64,000 nucleotides of DNA from NCBI GenBank assembly GCA_964490765.1, contig CAZBDV010000001.1, forward strand, positions 1 to 64,000, in the 5' to 3' direction. The stretch comes from CAZBDV01 sp964490765 (lineage in GTDB: Bacteria > Cloacimonadota > Cloacimonadia > Cloacimonadales > JAJBBL01). The notes below the pieces were generated by a model, which saw nothing but the letters and a program-made list of their open reading frames with translations, searched no databases and was not told where the DNA came from. The translations under genes and the position numbers were made by a program. How positions within the stretch are numbered: position 1 is the stretch's first letter; the number at the start of each line of letters is the position of its first letter. Of the stretch, positions 24,327 through 33,499 are shown piece by piece.

Positions 24327-25178
24327 TTACTCCAGTTTAACTCTTCTGAAAGAATCATTGCGAATCCAACCTGTAACTCCGGAGGGGAGGGTTATCTGAC
24401 TCCAATCTTCACCTTCTATGTTTACTATAATGATCATACCTTCGTGAATTGTAAAGAGGTTGGTATAGTCTTCTGCCGGGCCACTATATCCTGTAGTCGA
24501 GCTCGATATCAATACACCTTCCGAATCATCCTTGTAATCTCTCCAGCGATATAGAGACACTGTCCCTGATAGCAGAAATAGAACTATAAGTAGGGAGAGA
24601 ATAAAGAGCGGAACAGTTCTTTCATTATTCTTATAGTAGATAATCAGAGTGTTAATTACAAGTACTATTAGAAGAATAATAAACAGGGTTAATAGAAAAA
24701 GGCTGTTCAGTGAGAGTGCAAAGACGATTCTATGCAGGATCAGAAGGAAGGGATTAGTCTCTTCTGTCGTCTGTCTGTCTTTGGTTAGGGCAAGAAGATA
24801 ATTGAGGTTATTTTTCAGGAGGCGGTTGTTCGGTTGTAATTTCAACCCTTTTTTATAGTTAAGTATAGCCAGGCCCAATTCATTCTGGCGGTAGTAAGTA
24901 TTACCAATGTTATGAAAAAGCTCAGCATTTACTATTCCCTCTTCTACCAGAAAGAGAAACGACTCCAGGGCCAGGTCGTAATTACGAGCTTCATAGGCCT
25001 CTACTCCTCTTTGAAACACTTCTTCCTGGTCTGAAAATGCGGAGAGCTTTAAGGATATCAGGCTAAAGAAAACAACGATTAAGATCAATAGAGCAGTCTT
25101 TGTAATGATCTTTCTTCTGGCGTTCGTTCTTACACTCATAATATTAACTCTCAAACGATCAGCGATGTTTCTTTCCAT
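24327..25178 (-). CDS. batE: BatE: membrane-anchored TPR and SH3-like protein
   Basis: Last gene of the Bat operon. An N-terminal membrane segment lies at about 28-47. A TPR pair follows (about 50-130: VFQRGVEAYEARNYDLALES, NAELFHNIGNTYYRQNELG). Two more membrane helices span about 155-220, and a C-terminal SH3-like region (GVTGWIRNDSFRRV) ends the protein. Bat proteins form a membrane-anchored complex linked to aerotolerance and envelope stress in Bacteroides and spirochaetes; mechanism unknown. The 5' end overlaps batD by 20 nt; an internal ATG at residue 14 is an alternative start. Confidence 0.88.
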   Translation of the reverse strand: MERNIADRLRVNIMSVRTNARRKIITKTALLILIVVFFSLISLKLSAFSDQEEVFQRGVEAYEARNYDLALESFLFLVEEGIVNAELFHNIGNTYYRQNELGLAILNYKKGLKLQPNNRLLKNNLNYLLALTKDRQTTEETNPFLLILHRIVFALSLNSLFLLTLFIILLIVLVINTLIIYYKNNERTVPLFILSLLIVLFLLSGTVSLYRWRDYKDDSEGVLISSSTTGYSGPAEDYTNLFTIHEGMIIIVNIEGEDWSQITLPSGVTGWIRNDSFRRVKLE

Positions 25179-26961
25179 TTCGATATTGTCGGCTAATCAT
25201 AGCGATTACCTCTTTGACCTTTTCGTAATCTTCACTAATCTTGCTACTATCAAATCCACCTGGCTTGAACCGGGCCTCTAAACAACGATTGATTATCTCA
25301 TTCAATTTCTGTATCGTTTCAGCGGGATAATATAGTTTCTCCAATTCATTAATGATTCTCTCGTTTGTACTTCCTCTCGCGATCTTCAAAATATCAGTCA
25401 GATAATTGCTCAGTCCAGTATTAACGTAGCTGTAGAATTCCAGATTGCCCTTATTCGCTGCTCGTGTAGCATTCTGCAAGTATTTATGGAGTATTTTTCG
25501 CGACTGCTTCTGCCTGACATAACTCGCATCGGTAGTCAATCTATCACGTTCTTTTCTATAATAACAAGCTAATGGGATTGTGAGAATTGCCAGGATCCAG
25601 AATATCCAGTAGATATATGAGTGAATGAGCAGAGAGGGGCGTTTCAGTCTTACCGAACGGTGAATATAAGCTATATCAGCTCCTTCAGTGATAACGTCCT
25701 GTTGTGCTACTGTATGAGGGATAATCCTCATATCAGAAGGTGCAACAGCAATGTGATATGATGATGTTTCTATGGTCTGATAACTATTACTAGTTGAATC
25801 AAAATAGGTAAATGAGAGTGGTGGTATAGTGAAATCTCCTTCCTGGTGAACTATAACAGGGTAGCGAATCACCTTGCTACCTGTTACTACTTCTCCCTCA
25901 AGTTTGACATCCGTAACAATCTCCGGATCAATAAGACGAATAAAGGGGAGTTGTGGGAATGATGGAGAATCAAAATGCTTTAAATTTCCGTTCCCGGTAA
26001 TTGTTATGGTATAGGTAAAAGTGTCTCCGACTGTCAGGTCAGGATTACTGATTTCAGAGCTGATCCTGTAATTACCGACAGCTCCTGTAAAGTGTTCAGG
26101 TCTTCCTTCAACTGGTAATTCTCTAATATTGAAGCTCATCGGTTCACTTGAAACATTAACCCTTCGGGTAGAGTCAAAATCAAAGAATGTTCTTGGACGA
26201 ACAATGACCTCGGCGTTGATTTCCAGTGATGGAAGTTCTAAGGTTCCAGTCTGATTGGGATAAAGGACGACAGTTCGGAGCGTCATCACCTGATACATAA
26301 CACCCTGATAATTGGTTCTCTGGAAATTCATTCTATTGGCAAAAAAGATGTCATCTTTCCAGAAACCAGTGAAGTTCGGTTCATTGACAAATGAGAGATT
26401 AGCCAGGTCATAGCGGGAATAAAGACGATAGTGAACAACAATCGGTTCACCACGGAAGGCTGTTGATTTTGAAACCTCTGCTTTTATGAAGAGATTATCT
26501 GCTATTTGACCCTGATCGGGTGCTGGATCACTGAACTGCCTGGCTACTGGTGGTGGTTGTGTCGTTCCCTCTACAACTGTTATTCTGATTGGATTAGTGG
26601 TCAGGGTTTGTTCATCATGCTGTAAAGATATAGGGGGGATGAGGTGAACTCCATTTACTTCTGGTTTGAGAGTGTATATGAAGCTTTTCGTCACTGATCT
26701 GGTCATTCTGCCATTGACGATCGAAATGGATGAGGATGAAGAAGTAGATGTTCCAATATTGGTAAAACCAGATATGTTTGGAAGTTCAGGTTGCCCAATC
26801 TGTCCGGCATTTTCTCCTGCAACTTCCAGAGTCAACCTCAGAACATCATCCAGTCCAATGGTAGTTTTATCAACGTAAGCATTGATCGATAAATCAGCAG
26901 CCATCAGTGGGTTCAGAGTAATTATCAGTATGAAGATCGACCAACCAGTTATTTTTATCAA
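25159..26961 (-). CDS. batD: BatD: large periplasmic Bat-operon protein
   Basis: A 600-residue protein with a signal peptide (LMAADLS near residue 24) and several immunoglobulin-like beta domains (about 25-420). One membrane helix follows at about 450-470 (SYIYWIFWILAILTIPLACY), then a helical cytoplasmic tail. This is the BatD ('oxygen tolerance') layout. It is encoded between batC and batE, as in Bacteroidetes and Leptospira operons, and probably scaffolds the VWA proteins in the periplasm. Confidence 0.9.
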   Translation of the reverse strand: MIKITGWSIFILIITLNPLMAADLSINAYVDKTTIGLDDVLRLTLEVAGENAGQIGQPELPNISGFTNIGTSTSSSSSISIVNGRMTRSVTKSFIYTLKPEVNGVHLIPPISLQHDEQTLTTNPIRITVVEGTTQPPPVARQFSDPAPDQGQIADNLFIKAEVSKSTAFRGEPIVVHYRLYSRYDLANLSFVNEPNFTGFWKDDIFFANRMNFQRTNYQGVMYQVMTLRTVVLYPNQTGTLELPSLEINAEVIVRPRTFFDFDSTRRVNVSSEPMSFNIRELPVEGRPEHFTGAVGNYRISSEISNPDLTVGDTFTYTITITGNGNLKHFDSPSFPQLPFIRLIDPEIVTDVKLEGEVVTGSKVIRYPVIVHQEGDFTIPPLSFTYFDSTSNSYQTIETSSYHIAVAPSDMRIIPHTVAQQDVITEGADIAYIHRSVRLKRPSLLIHSYIYWIFWILAILTIPLACYYRKERDRLTTDASYVRQKQSRKILHKYLQNATRAANKGNLEFYSYVNTGLSNYLTDILKIARGSTNERIINELEKLYYPAETIQKLNEIINRCLEARFKPGGFDSSKISEDYEKVKEVIAMISRQYRNGKKHR

Positions 26962-27013
26962 GATTTCCCTCTAATCAGACATTTGATCCATAATTATGGC
27001 ATTATTAAGATTC

Positions 27014-27754
27014 TTACCAGAATCTTCCCTTCAATTCCAGACTCTTTCTCTCTTTATCACGTTCTTCCTGTAAAAGCTCTCGTTCTCTGGCCATCAGTGA
27101 ACGAAGGATATTTTCAGCTTCTTCTAATTCTCTTTGACGATCAGGGTCGCTATCCTGAGGTGAGTCACCTTCTCCTTCATCTCTCTGAACTACCTCAGCC
27201 TCTTCACCTTCATCCGAATCATCAGGTTCTGCATCTGCCATCTGATCCTGTTGTTGATTCTGTTGTTCATCTTCGTCTTCACCTTCTCCGGACTCTGGTT
27301 GTTGTTCTGTCTCTTCCGACATCTCCTGAAGCATTAATCTAGTCAACTCATAATTATAACGGGCATCATAATTGTCCGGATCAGCTATCATGGCATTTCT
27401 ATAACTCTGCAGAGCTTCCTTATACTCCTGCTGTTCAAAGAGCGCATTGCCAAGATTATGATAGGCATTCGACTTGTTGGGGAACTCCTCGTCGCGCAAC
27501 GCTCTTAAATATTCAGTAATAGCTGCATCTAAATTACCTGCCCGGTAATGAGTATTACCAAGATTGAGATGTAATGGGCCTTCACCGGGATGATTAATTA
27601 CATTATCTTCAAACTCACGTTGTGCCTCTGTAAAATCTTCGTTTTCGTATGCTTTTATGCCTCTCAGATTGCGCAAAACCTTGTCGTAGGTCAGGTTTAT
27701 AGCCGATAAACTGCTCATGCTGACCAGAAAGATCATAACGAGTATTAGTTTCAT
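27014..27754 (-). CDS. batC: BatC: TPR protein of the Bat operon
   Basis: The 246-residue product has a short signal peptide followed by three TPR units (about 35-145: LHLNLGNTHYRAGNLDAAIT, AYHNLGNALFEQQEYKEALQ, ARYNYELTRLMLQ). A very acidic, Gln/Glu/Asp-rich linker (about 150-210) and a Glu/Arg-rich helix ending SLELKGRFW complete it. The low-complexity acidic linker and terminal FW are typical of BatC. AGGAG precedes the ATG. Confidence 0.88.
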   Translation of the reverse strand: MKLILVMIFLVSMSSLSAINLTYDKVLRNLRGIKAYENEDFTEAQREFEDNVINHPGEGPLHLNLGNTHYRAGNLDAAITEYLRALRDEEFPNKSNAYHNLGNALFEQQEYKEALQSYRNAMIADPDNYDARYNYELTRLMLQEMSEETEQQPESGEGEDEDEQQNQQQDQMADAEPDDSDEGEEAEVVQRDEGEGDSPQDSDPDRQRELEEAENILRSLMARERELLQEERDKERKSLELKGRFW

Positions 27755-27804
27755 TCTGACCGCTCCTATATCTCATCAGTCCTAGTATAAAACACACCTG
27801 TAGT

Positions 27805-28818
27805 TTATAAATTTCTTACTTTCGGTACTTTTTTCTTATAGAGAATCAATGATTCGAGTAAGATAAGCAAGAGAGCTATAGCTGCAAAGTAATGATATCT
27901 CTCTTTATATCGGACATAGTCTCTCGCTTCGTATTTATCTCTTTCTAAAGTTTCAATTTCTCTGAGGATTTCAAAGATTTCTGCCTGGTGTGGTGTAACA
28001 TGATAGAATCTACCTCCTCCTGCTCTGGATATGAGATTAAGAGTATCAACATCAAGTCTGGAAACCACGACATTACCGGCATCATCTTTAGCGTATTCAA
28101 TGTTTCCTTCGGGAGTTCTGATCGGGATCGGGCTTCCCTCAGTAGTACCGACTCCTAATGTATAGATTATTATACCCTCTTCAGCAATTTTTTCTGCCAT
28201 AGTGATCCCCTCACCACCAAGGTCTTCTCCATCAGTGATTAATATTATTACCTTATTCTTATCAGGTTCATGAAACAGGCTGGCAGCAGTCTCGAGTGCG
28301 TAACCGATATTGGTTCCCGGAACAGGAACAGTATCGGTATCGAGTAGATTCAGAAACATTTTGGCAGCCTGATAATCATCGGTCAGGGGTAATTGCACAA
28401 AACTTTCACCAGCAAAGGGAACAAGAGCAATCCGATCTCCCTTTAATTGATCGATAAATAATGAGATGTGATCTTTAGCCCGTTGAAAGCGATTTGGGCG
28501 GATATCAGTTGCTTCCATTGATTTAGATGTATCGATACAGAGAGCTATGTCAAGGCCCTCTTTGGCAATAATCTGAACATCCTGTCCCCAGCGTGGCCTG
28601 GCCGTGGCAATAATAATGAAAAGTAGAGCCAGAATCAGCAGGATATTTTTTAAATTCCAGTGGAATCTGGAAAAATCAGAGAGAAAGAAATTGAAGAATC
28701 GTTGTTCAGCAAACCGGTAAAATCTTTTCTGCTGCCAGATTCTGGACAGTCCGAGCAGTATGATCAGGAATGGTATCATCAGCAAGAACAAAAGGAAGTT
28801 AGGAGTAGCCCAGTTCAT
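27805..28818 (-). CDS. batB: BatB: membrane-anchored von Willebrand factor A protein
   Basis: The 337-residue product has two N-terminal hydrophobic segments (about 8-25 and 55-75). A VWA domain (about 85-290) has the metal-site motif CIDTSKSMEATD, then TDDY and LITDGEDLGG. A C-terminal helix follows at about 310-325. VWA domains bind partners through a metal ion; the second VWA protein of the operon, BatA, is encoded upstream. The gap between them (113 nt) holds no recognised feature. Confidence 0.92.
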   Translation of the reverse strand: MNWATPNFLLFLLMIPFLIILLGLSRIWQQKRFYRFAEQRFFNFFLSDFSRFHWNLKNILLILALLFIIIATARPRWGQDVQIIAKEGLDIALCIDTSKSMEATDIRPNRFQRAKDHISLFIDQLKGDRIALVPFAGESFVQLPLTDDYQAAKMFLNLLDTDTVPVPGTNIGYALETAASLFHEPDKNKVIILITDGEDLGGEGITMAEKIAEEGIIIYTLGVGTTEGSPIPIRTPEGNIEYAKDDAGNVVVSRLDVDTLNLISRAGGGRFYHVTPHQAEIFEILREIETLERDKYEARDYVRYKERYHYFAAIALLLILLESLILYKKKVPKVRNL

Positions 28819-28931
28819 AATCAGATTATCCTATAATACGTTCTTTTTTATCTAATTTGGTTCTTTGCTTCATTCGAGACTCATCTAACCTTATGTTGTT
28901 TACCATTATACATTTATCATTAAGTTCTTAT

Positions 28932-29924
28932 CTATGGAAACTCGACATGGAAAAGGGTTCTATAGAGAAACTCTAGAGTCAGCAGACAGAAAGCCAGCAA
29001 GAGAAGCCAGCTGAAGATCTCAGTATAGCGATAGTAATGTTCGATCTCGTATTCACTCGTCTCGAGTGAATCAATTTCCCTGATGATTCGTTCGAACTCA
29101 GCAGTATTTGTAGCTTCCCAGGCTTGATTGACACCGGTAATATCTGCGATTCTTTCCAGTGTTTCCATATCATATTCGATCTGGACTTTCCGATATTGTG
29201 TACCAAATACGGGATGTTGAAAGGGAAAATCTACCAAGCCTTCCGAACCAATACCTACAGGGTAGATTTTTATTCCGTATGTTTCTGCCAGGTGTGCTGC
29301 TGTTATCGGATCTATCTCTCCGGTATTATTGACACCATCGGTTATTAGTATTATCAATTTAGATTCAGCATCAGAATCTTGAAGTCTGGCTACAGCTGTA
29401 GCCAGACCCATACCGATAGCAGTGCCAGATGCGTTTTCAGGAAAGTCTATACTGGAAATCAGATGTTTCAGAAGACTGTAGTCTGTAGTAAGAGGGCAGA
29501 GGGTAAACGCATGAGGAGCAAAAACAACTACTCCTATTCGATCATTCATTCTGTTTTCAACAAAATCAAGAGCTACTCTTTTGGCTGCTTCCAGGCGGTT
29601 ATCAGGTTTAAAGTCAAGTGCCTGCATACTACCACTGACGTCGATCGCCAGAATTATGTCAATACCCCGGCCACGAATGATCTCCTGCCTGTCTTTTAAT
29701 CTCGGATAGGCAAGGGCAATGACCAGCGAGCCAATTAAAAGACTTCTGATTATCAGGGGGAAGAAACGGATTATACTACTATTATGAACTGATTCTCTCA
29801 AAATATCGAGTCTGCTGAAATTAATCCTTGCTCTCTTTTTATCCTTTATGAATAACTCATAAAGAATGTATAGCGGAATGAGTAGAAGAAACCAGAGCAA
29901 TTTCGGATAGACGAATTCCAGCAT
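28932..29924 (-). CDS. batA: BatA: membrane-anchored von Willebrand factor A protein
   Basis: The 330-residue product is paralogous to BatB. It has N-terminal membrane helices, a VWA domain with AIDVSGSMQALDF and LITDGVNNTGEI, and a C-terminal membrane helix (about 303-322). Its ATG overlaps the preceding stop (TGATG), so translation is coupled to the upstream DUF4381-like gene. Confidence 0.92.
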   Translation of the reverse strand: MLEFVYPKLLWFLLLIPLYILYELFIKDKKRARINFSRLDILRESVHNSSIIRFFPLIIRSLLIGSLVIALAYPRLKDRQEIIRGRGIDIILAIDVSGSMQALDFKPDNRLEAAKRVALDFVENRMNDRIGVVVFAPHAFTLCPLTTDYSLLKHLISSIDFPENASGTAIGMGLATAVARLQDSDAESKLIILITDGVNNTGEIDPITAAHLAETYGIKIYPVGIGSEGLVDFPFQHPVFGTQYRKVQIEYDMETLERIADITGVNQAWEATNTAEFERIIREIDSLETSEYEIEHYYRYTEIFSWLLLLAFCLLTLEFLYRTLFHVEFP

Positions 29925-30916
29925 CAGGACCTCTCATCTGGCTTATCTTCAGATAATCTGTGAGTGAAAGATTTCAGATAATTTTCTAGCCAGGTGGTAT
30001 GTTCTAACGCTTTGTTTACATAGGGAACAAATCTGGCAAATTTTACCATATCGGTCTCTTTAAGGAATCTGTTGATTTCTAATCTCTCCTCAGTTGGCAG
30101 GTTTTCAATCTGTTGAGTTATTTCACTGCTGGTCATCTCAACGGCATTGAAGTTATAGTTTAGTTCCAGGAAGTAACGAAGTATATAAGATAATCGAAAA
30201 TAGTAATCGAGATATTCCCCTTTCTCAAGTAGTCTATCCTGTTTTAAACCTTCAAGCAATTCCAGTGCTTTGATATAGGGTGGACGAGGATCAATCTCTA
30301 TCTCTGGTATTGATATTTTTACTTTGCCAGATATTTTCTTCCAGATCAATATAACGATCCCAGCCAGAAGAATAAGTATGGCGATTGGCAGAATATAGTC
30401 CCAGAAACTTAGACGGAGTTTCAACGGCCCACTGATATCTCTGAGTTCCATATCTTCATCTATGAGGACAGAGCTAACTACCAGATCAACAGGTTGAGAA
30501 CGGATAATCTCTATATTGCCGGTTTCATGGTCGAAGATCTCAAAACTGAGTGACGGAAATCTCTGCTCTCCAGTTTCAAAAGGAGCTATCTGATAAGTGA
30601 ATCTGGATAGCAGTATTTCATCTTCCCTGGTTTCTCTCTTATGTATTCCGATAATAGAAAAAACTCCCAGTGTATCTTTAACCGGGTGAAAGACCTCCTG
30701 TTGCAGATTAGTAGTGATCAGAATATTAAGCTGCAGTGGTGAACCGATCAGAATCTGTTCAGGTAGGGTCATTTCCTGTTCGATAATGGGTTCAACACTC
30801 AGAAGGGGTAAAGAATAAAGCATACAACCGCATAAGAGTGTAATCCAGAGTAGAAATCCTGATAACTGGTTAATCTTCGGGATAAGCTTGGACAACGAGT
30901 TATATCCTGTCTTCAT
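29924..30916 (-). CDS. Bat-operon membrane protein (BatD/DUF4381-like)
   Basis: The 330-residue product has a signal or anchor segment (about 20-42), a beta-rich periplasmic region (about 45-165) and a membrane helix (about 172-192: ILPIAILILLAGIVILIW). A helical cytoplasmic domain follows (EYLDYYFRLSYILRYFLELN). The layout resembles a shortened BatD. Its position between the DUF58 gene and batA matches the extra gene found in many Bat operons. Assignment is by context and topology. Confidence 0.75.
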   Translation of the reverse strand: MKTGYNSLSKLIPKINQLSGFLLWITLLCGCMLYSLPLLSVEPIIEQEMTLPEQILIGSPLQLNILITTNLQQEVFHPVKDTLGVFSIIGIHKRETREDEILLSRFTYQIAPFETGEQRFPSLSFEIFDHETGNIEIIRSQPVDLVVSSVLIDEDMELRDISGPLKLRLSFWDYILPIAILILLAGIVILIWKKISGKVKISIPEIEIDPRPPYIKALELLEGLKQDRLLEKGEYLDYYFRLSYILRYFLELNYNFNAVEMTSSEITQQIENLPTEERLEINRFLKETDMVKFARFVPYVNKALEHTTWLENYLKSFTHRLSEDKPDERS

Positions 30917-30922
30917 AATGCA

Positions 30923-31804
30923 CTATCGATTCCTTCGGCTGATTCTCTTTTTAAAAAATTTCATAAGTTCGGTGACATAATTATCGCCTGTTTTAAGGGT
31001 TATCAGATCAACGCGCATCTTCTTGAATTTATCTATAATCTCCTGCTGTCTTTCTCCTGTTAATCGGGAAAACTCGGTTCTGATACGTTTGCTATATGTA
31101 TTAACAGAGAAGGTTGATCCCGTTTCCGGATCAGAGAGATGAAGTAGACCGACTTTGGGAAGATCCAACTCTGCTTTATCGATTATCTGAATTGCTACAA
31201 CATCATGTTTTTTGGCGAGAATCTTCATCTCATTCTCGTAATCTCTGTCAAAGAAATCAGAAAGGATGAAGACAATGCTTCGTTTAGTCAGAAGCCTGTA
31301 GAGATAGCGTAATGCATTGGAAAGATCTGTCTTCTTGGATTCAGGCTGATGATACAGAACTTCACGCAGGATACGGAGTGCTGTTTTCTTACCCTTCCGT
31401 GGTGGGATGTATTTTTCTATCTGGTCAGAGAAAAGCAGCAAACCTACTTTATCGTTATTAGTGATGGCCGAGAAAGCAAGAACGGCAGTAATCTCGGTCA
31501 GGAATTCGGATTTCAGGTAATGATGAGTTCCGAAGAGGGTAGAGGCGGAACAATCAACAACAAAAATAACATTGAGTTCTCTCGTTTCTGAAAAGACCTT
31601 TATATAGGGATGTCCCATCCTGGCTGAGACGTTCCAATCAATCTGTCGGTAACTATCACCAGGCTGGTAATCTCTTACTTCAGCAAACTCAAGCCCCTGG
31701 CCCTTGAAGAGGCTGTGATATTCGCCCGAAAATATCTCGTTAACGATATTCCGGGTAGTTATCTCTATCTTACGAATACGTTTTAGAATTTCTCCGGTAT
31801 TCAT
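30923..31804 (-). CDS. DUF58 domain protein of the Bat operon
   Basis: Soluble protein of about 293 residues with the DUF58 signature GEYHSLFKGQGLEFAEVRDY and YRQIDWNVSARMG. This is followed by a VWA-like fold (NVIFVVDCSASTLFGTH). DUF58 genes almost always pair with moxR ATPase genes, as here. ATG 31804 is preferred over a TTG three codons upstream. Confidence 0.9.
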   Translation of the reverse strand: MNTGEILKRIRKIEITTRNIVNEIFSGEYHSLFKGQGLEFAEVRDYQPGDSYRQIDWNVSARMGHPYIKVFSETRELNVIFVVDCSASTLFGTHHYLKSEFLTEITAVLAFSAITNNDKVGLLLFSDQIEKYIPPRKGKKTALRILREVLYHQPESKKTDLSNALRYLYRLLTKRSIVFILSDFFDRDYENEMKILAKKHDVVAIQIIDKAELDLPKVGLLHLSDPETGSTFSVNTYSKRIRTEFSRLTGERQQEIIDKFKKMRVDLITLKTGDNYVTELMKFFKKRISRRNR

Positions 31805-31839
31805 ACTGATCAATCTTTCATGCTGATTTGATTTAGTAA

Positions 31840-32826
31840 TCAGGGAACCTCAATTTCATCAAAAAGTCGGTCGACTATGTTGTCCTGATTGATCTGTTCT
31901 GCTTCTGCTTCGTAAGTAAGAATGATTCTGTGTCGAAGGATATCTTTTCCTATAGCTTTTATATCGTCTGGAGTTACATATCCTCTACCTTCCAGAAAAG
32001 CATTTGCTTTTGCAGCCTGAGCTAGGTAAATTGATGCCCGAGGAGAAGCTCCATAATCTATCAAGTCCTTCAACTCTTTCAATCGGGGATATGTCTTCGG
32101 TTCTCTGGTGGCAAAGACAAGATCCAGGATGTAATCTTTGATCTTCTCTTCCATATAGATCTCTTTTACATCGTTCCTGAGAGCAATTATCTCCTCTGGA
32201 GTTATGATGTGGTTTACCTCGATAGGTGTGTCAGGAACCATTCTTTCAATAATCATTTTCTCTTCACTCTTTGTTGGGTATTCAATAATCAGCTTAAGCA
32301 TAAAACGATCTACCTGAGCTTCTGGAAGCGGATAGGTCCCTTCCTGCTCCAGAGGATTTTGTGTGGCCATTACCAGAAACGGTTTAGGGAGTTCATAACT
32401 GTGATCACTTATGGTTACTGTCTTCTCCTGCATGGCTTCGAGAAGGGCAGATTGAACTTTGGCAGGTGCTCGGTTGATCTCGTCTGCTAGAATGAAATTG
32501 GCGAAAACAGGTCCCTTTTTGGGATAGAATTCAGATGTTTTTTGATTATAGATCATTGTCCCTGTCAGATCGGCAGGAAGTAGATCGGGCGTAAATTGAA
32601 TCCTTTTAAAAGAAGCGTTAAAAGTTCTGGATACAGTATTCACCGCCAGTGTTTTTGCCAATCCGGGAACACCTTCAAGTAGAATATGTCCATTAGCCAG
32701 CAAGCCGATGAGAATACGTCTGATCATATAATCCTGGCCAACGATAACCTTTCTGATTTCTTTCTGAATATCTTCTAATATCTTACTCTTTTCGTAAATT
32801 CGTTCGTTAAGTTGTTCAATATCCAT
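31840..32826 (-). CDS. moxR: MoxR-family AAA+ ATPase
   Basis: The 328-residue ATPase has Walker A GVPGLAKTL, Walker B FILADEINRAP, sensor ATQNPLEQEGTYPLPEAQVDRF, and the C-terminal lid. MoxR proteins act as chaperones that activate VWA-containing partners, consistent with the DUF58, BatA and BatB genes that follow. It is the first gene of the operon; GGAGG precedes ATG 32826. The 153-nt upstream gap contains a 7-bp inverted repeat (32886-32892 with 32899-32905) of unknown role. Confidence 0.95.
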   Translation of the reverse strand: MDIEQLNERIYEKSKILEDIQKEIRKVIVGQDYMIRRILIGLLANGHILLEGVPGLAKTLAVNTVSRTFNASFKRIQFTPDLLPADLTGTMIYNQKTSEFYPKKGPVFANFILADEINRAPAKVQSALLEAMQEKTVTISDHSYELPKPFLVMATQNPLEQEGTYPLPEAQVDRFMLKLIIEYPTKSEEKMIIERMVPDTPIEVNHIITPEEIIALRNDVKEIYMEEKIKDYILDLVFATREPKTYPRLKELKDLIDYGASPRASIYLAQAAKANAFLEGRGYVTPDDIKAIGKDILRHRIILTYEAEAEQINQDNIVDRLFDEIEVP

Positions 32827-32982
32827 CAATTACCTCCAGAATGTAACCTGTATGCTATAGAAGAAATCTAATTAATGCTCTAAGCAGACAGAAAAATATC
32901 TGTCTAGAACATGGTTAGTTGTTACACACAAATAAACACAGAGAGACCTGCTATGTTTCATAAAGGCTAACTCTCTTATGCG

Positions 32983-33489
32983 TTATTCATAACGATCTAT
33001 GATATGTTTCTGAATTACTGTTCCCTTCTTATCTTTAAAGTTAACCAGTATCTTATCTACTTCAATTTCCAATGTTGAGTAGGAGGCAGGGCGATCTTTA
33101 TCCCAGTCATCTTTCAAATGTCCAGGATTGATATAATAAGAACCATCCAGGCGTCTGAAATCGAGTTTGTGACTATGTCCATAGCAGTAGATCTTCTGAT
33201 TTGCCGCAACATCAGGCAGGTCATCAATATTGTGAACGAGTATGAAAATCCAGTTCTTGATCATTACTTCCTGGATTGGCGGGATTGACCCATCCAGATA
33301 GCAGGGATGAAAGATATCAGGAACTTTATAGATGTTCTTATTCTCGAGCAGGTCTGTATTCTCATCCAGATCCTCGTAATTATCGCCAAGGTGGAAAATA
33401 TAGTTCGAGCCTGCAGCTTCTCTCTCCAGGATCTGGCGTAATAATTTCTGGTTTTTATGTGTATCAGACAGAATGATTACTCTATCCAT
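32983..33489 (-). CDS. YfcE/MJ0936-type metallophosphoesterase
   Basis: The 168-residue calcineurin-like phosphoesterase has VIILSDTHKN, FHLGDNYED, VHNIDD and CYGHSHKLDF, the usual metal ligands. The third motif is HN where many members have GNC...H. Members hydrolyse phosphodiesters; substrate unknown. I start at ATG 33489 because GAGGTAGAG precedes it and the family begins at this point. A longer frame to 33555 would run into argS, whose stop is 8 nt upstream of the chosen start. Confidence 0.85.
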   Translation of the reverse strand: MDRVIILSDTHKNQKLLRQILEREAAGSNYIFHLGDNYEDLDENTDLLENKNIYKVPDIFHPCYLDGSIPPIQEVMIKNWIFILVHNIDDLPDVAANQKIYCYGHSHKLDFRRLDGSYYINPGHLKDDWDKDRPASYSTLEIEVDKILVNFKDKKGTVIQKHIIDRYE

Positions 33490-33499
33490 CTCTACCTCA

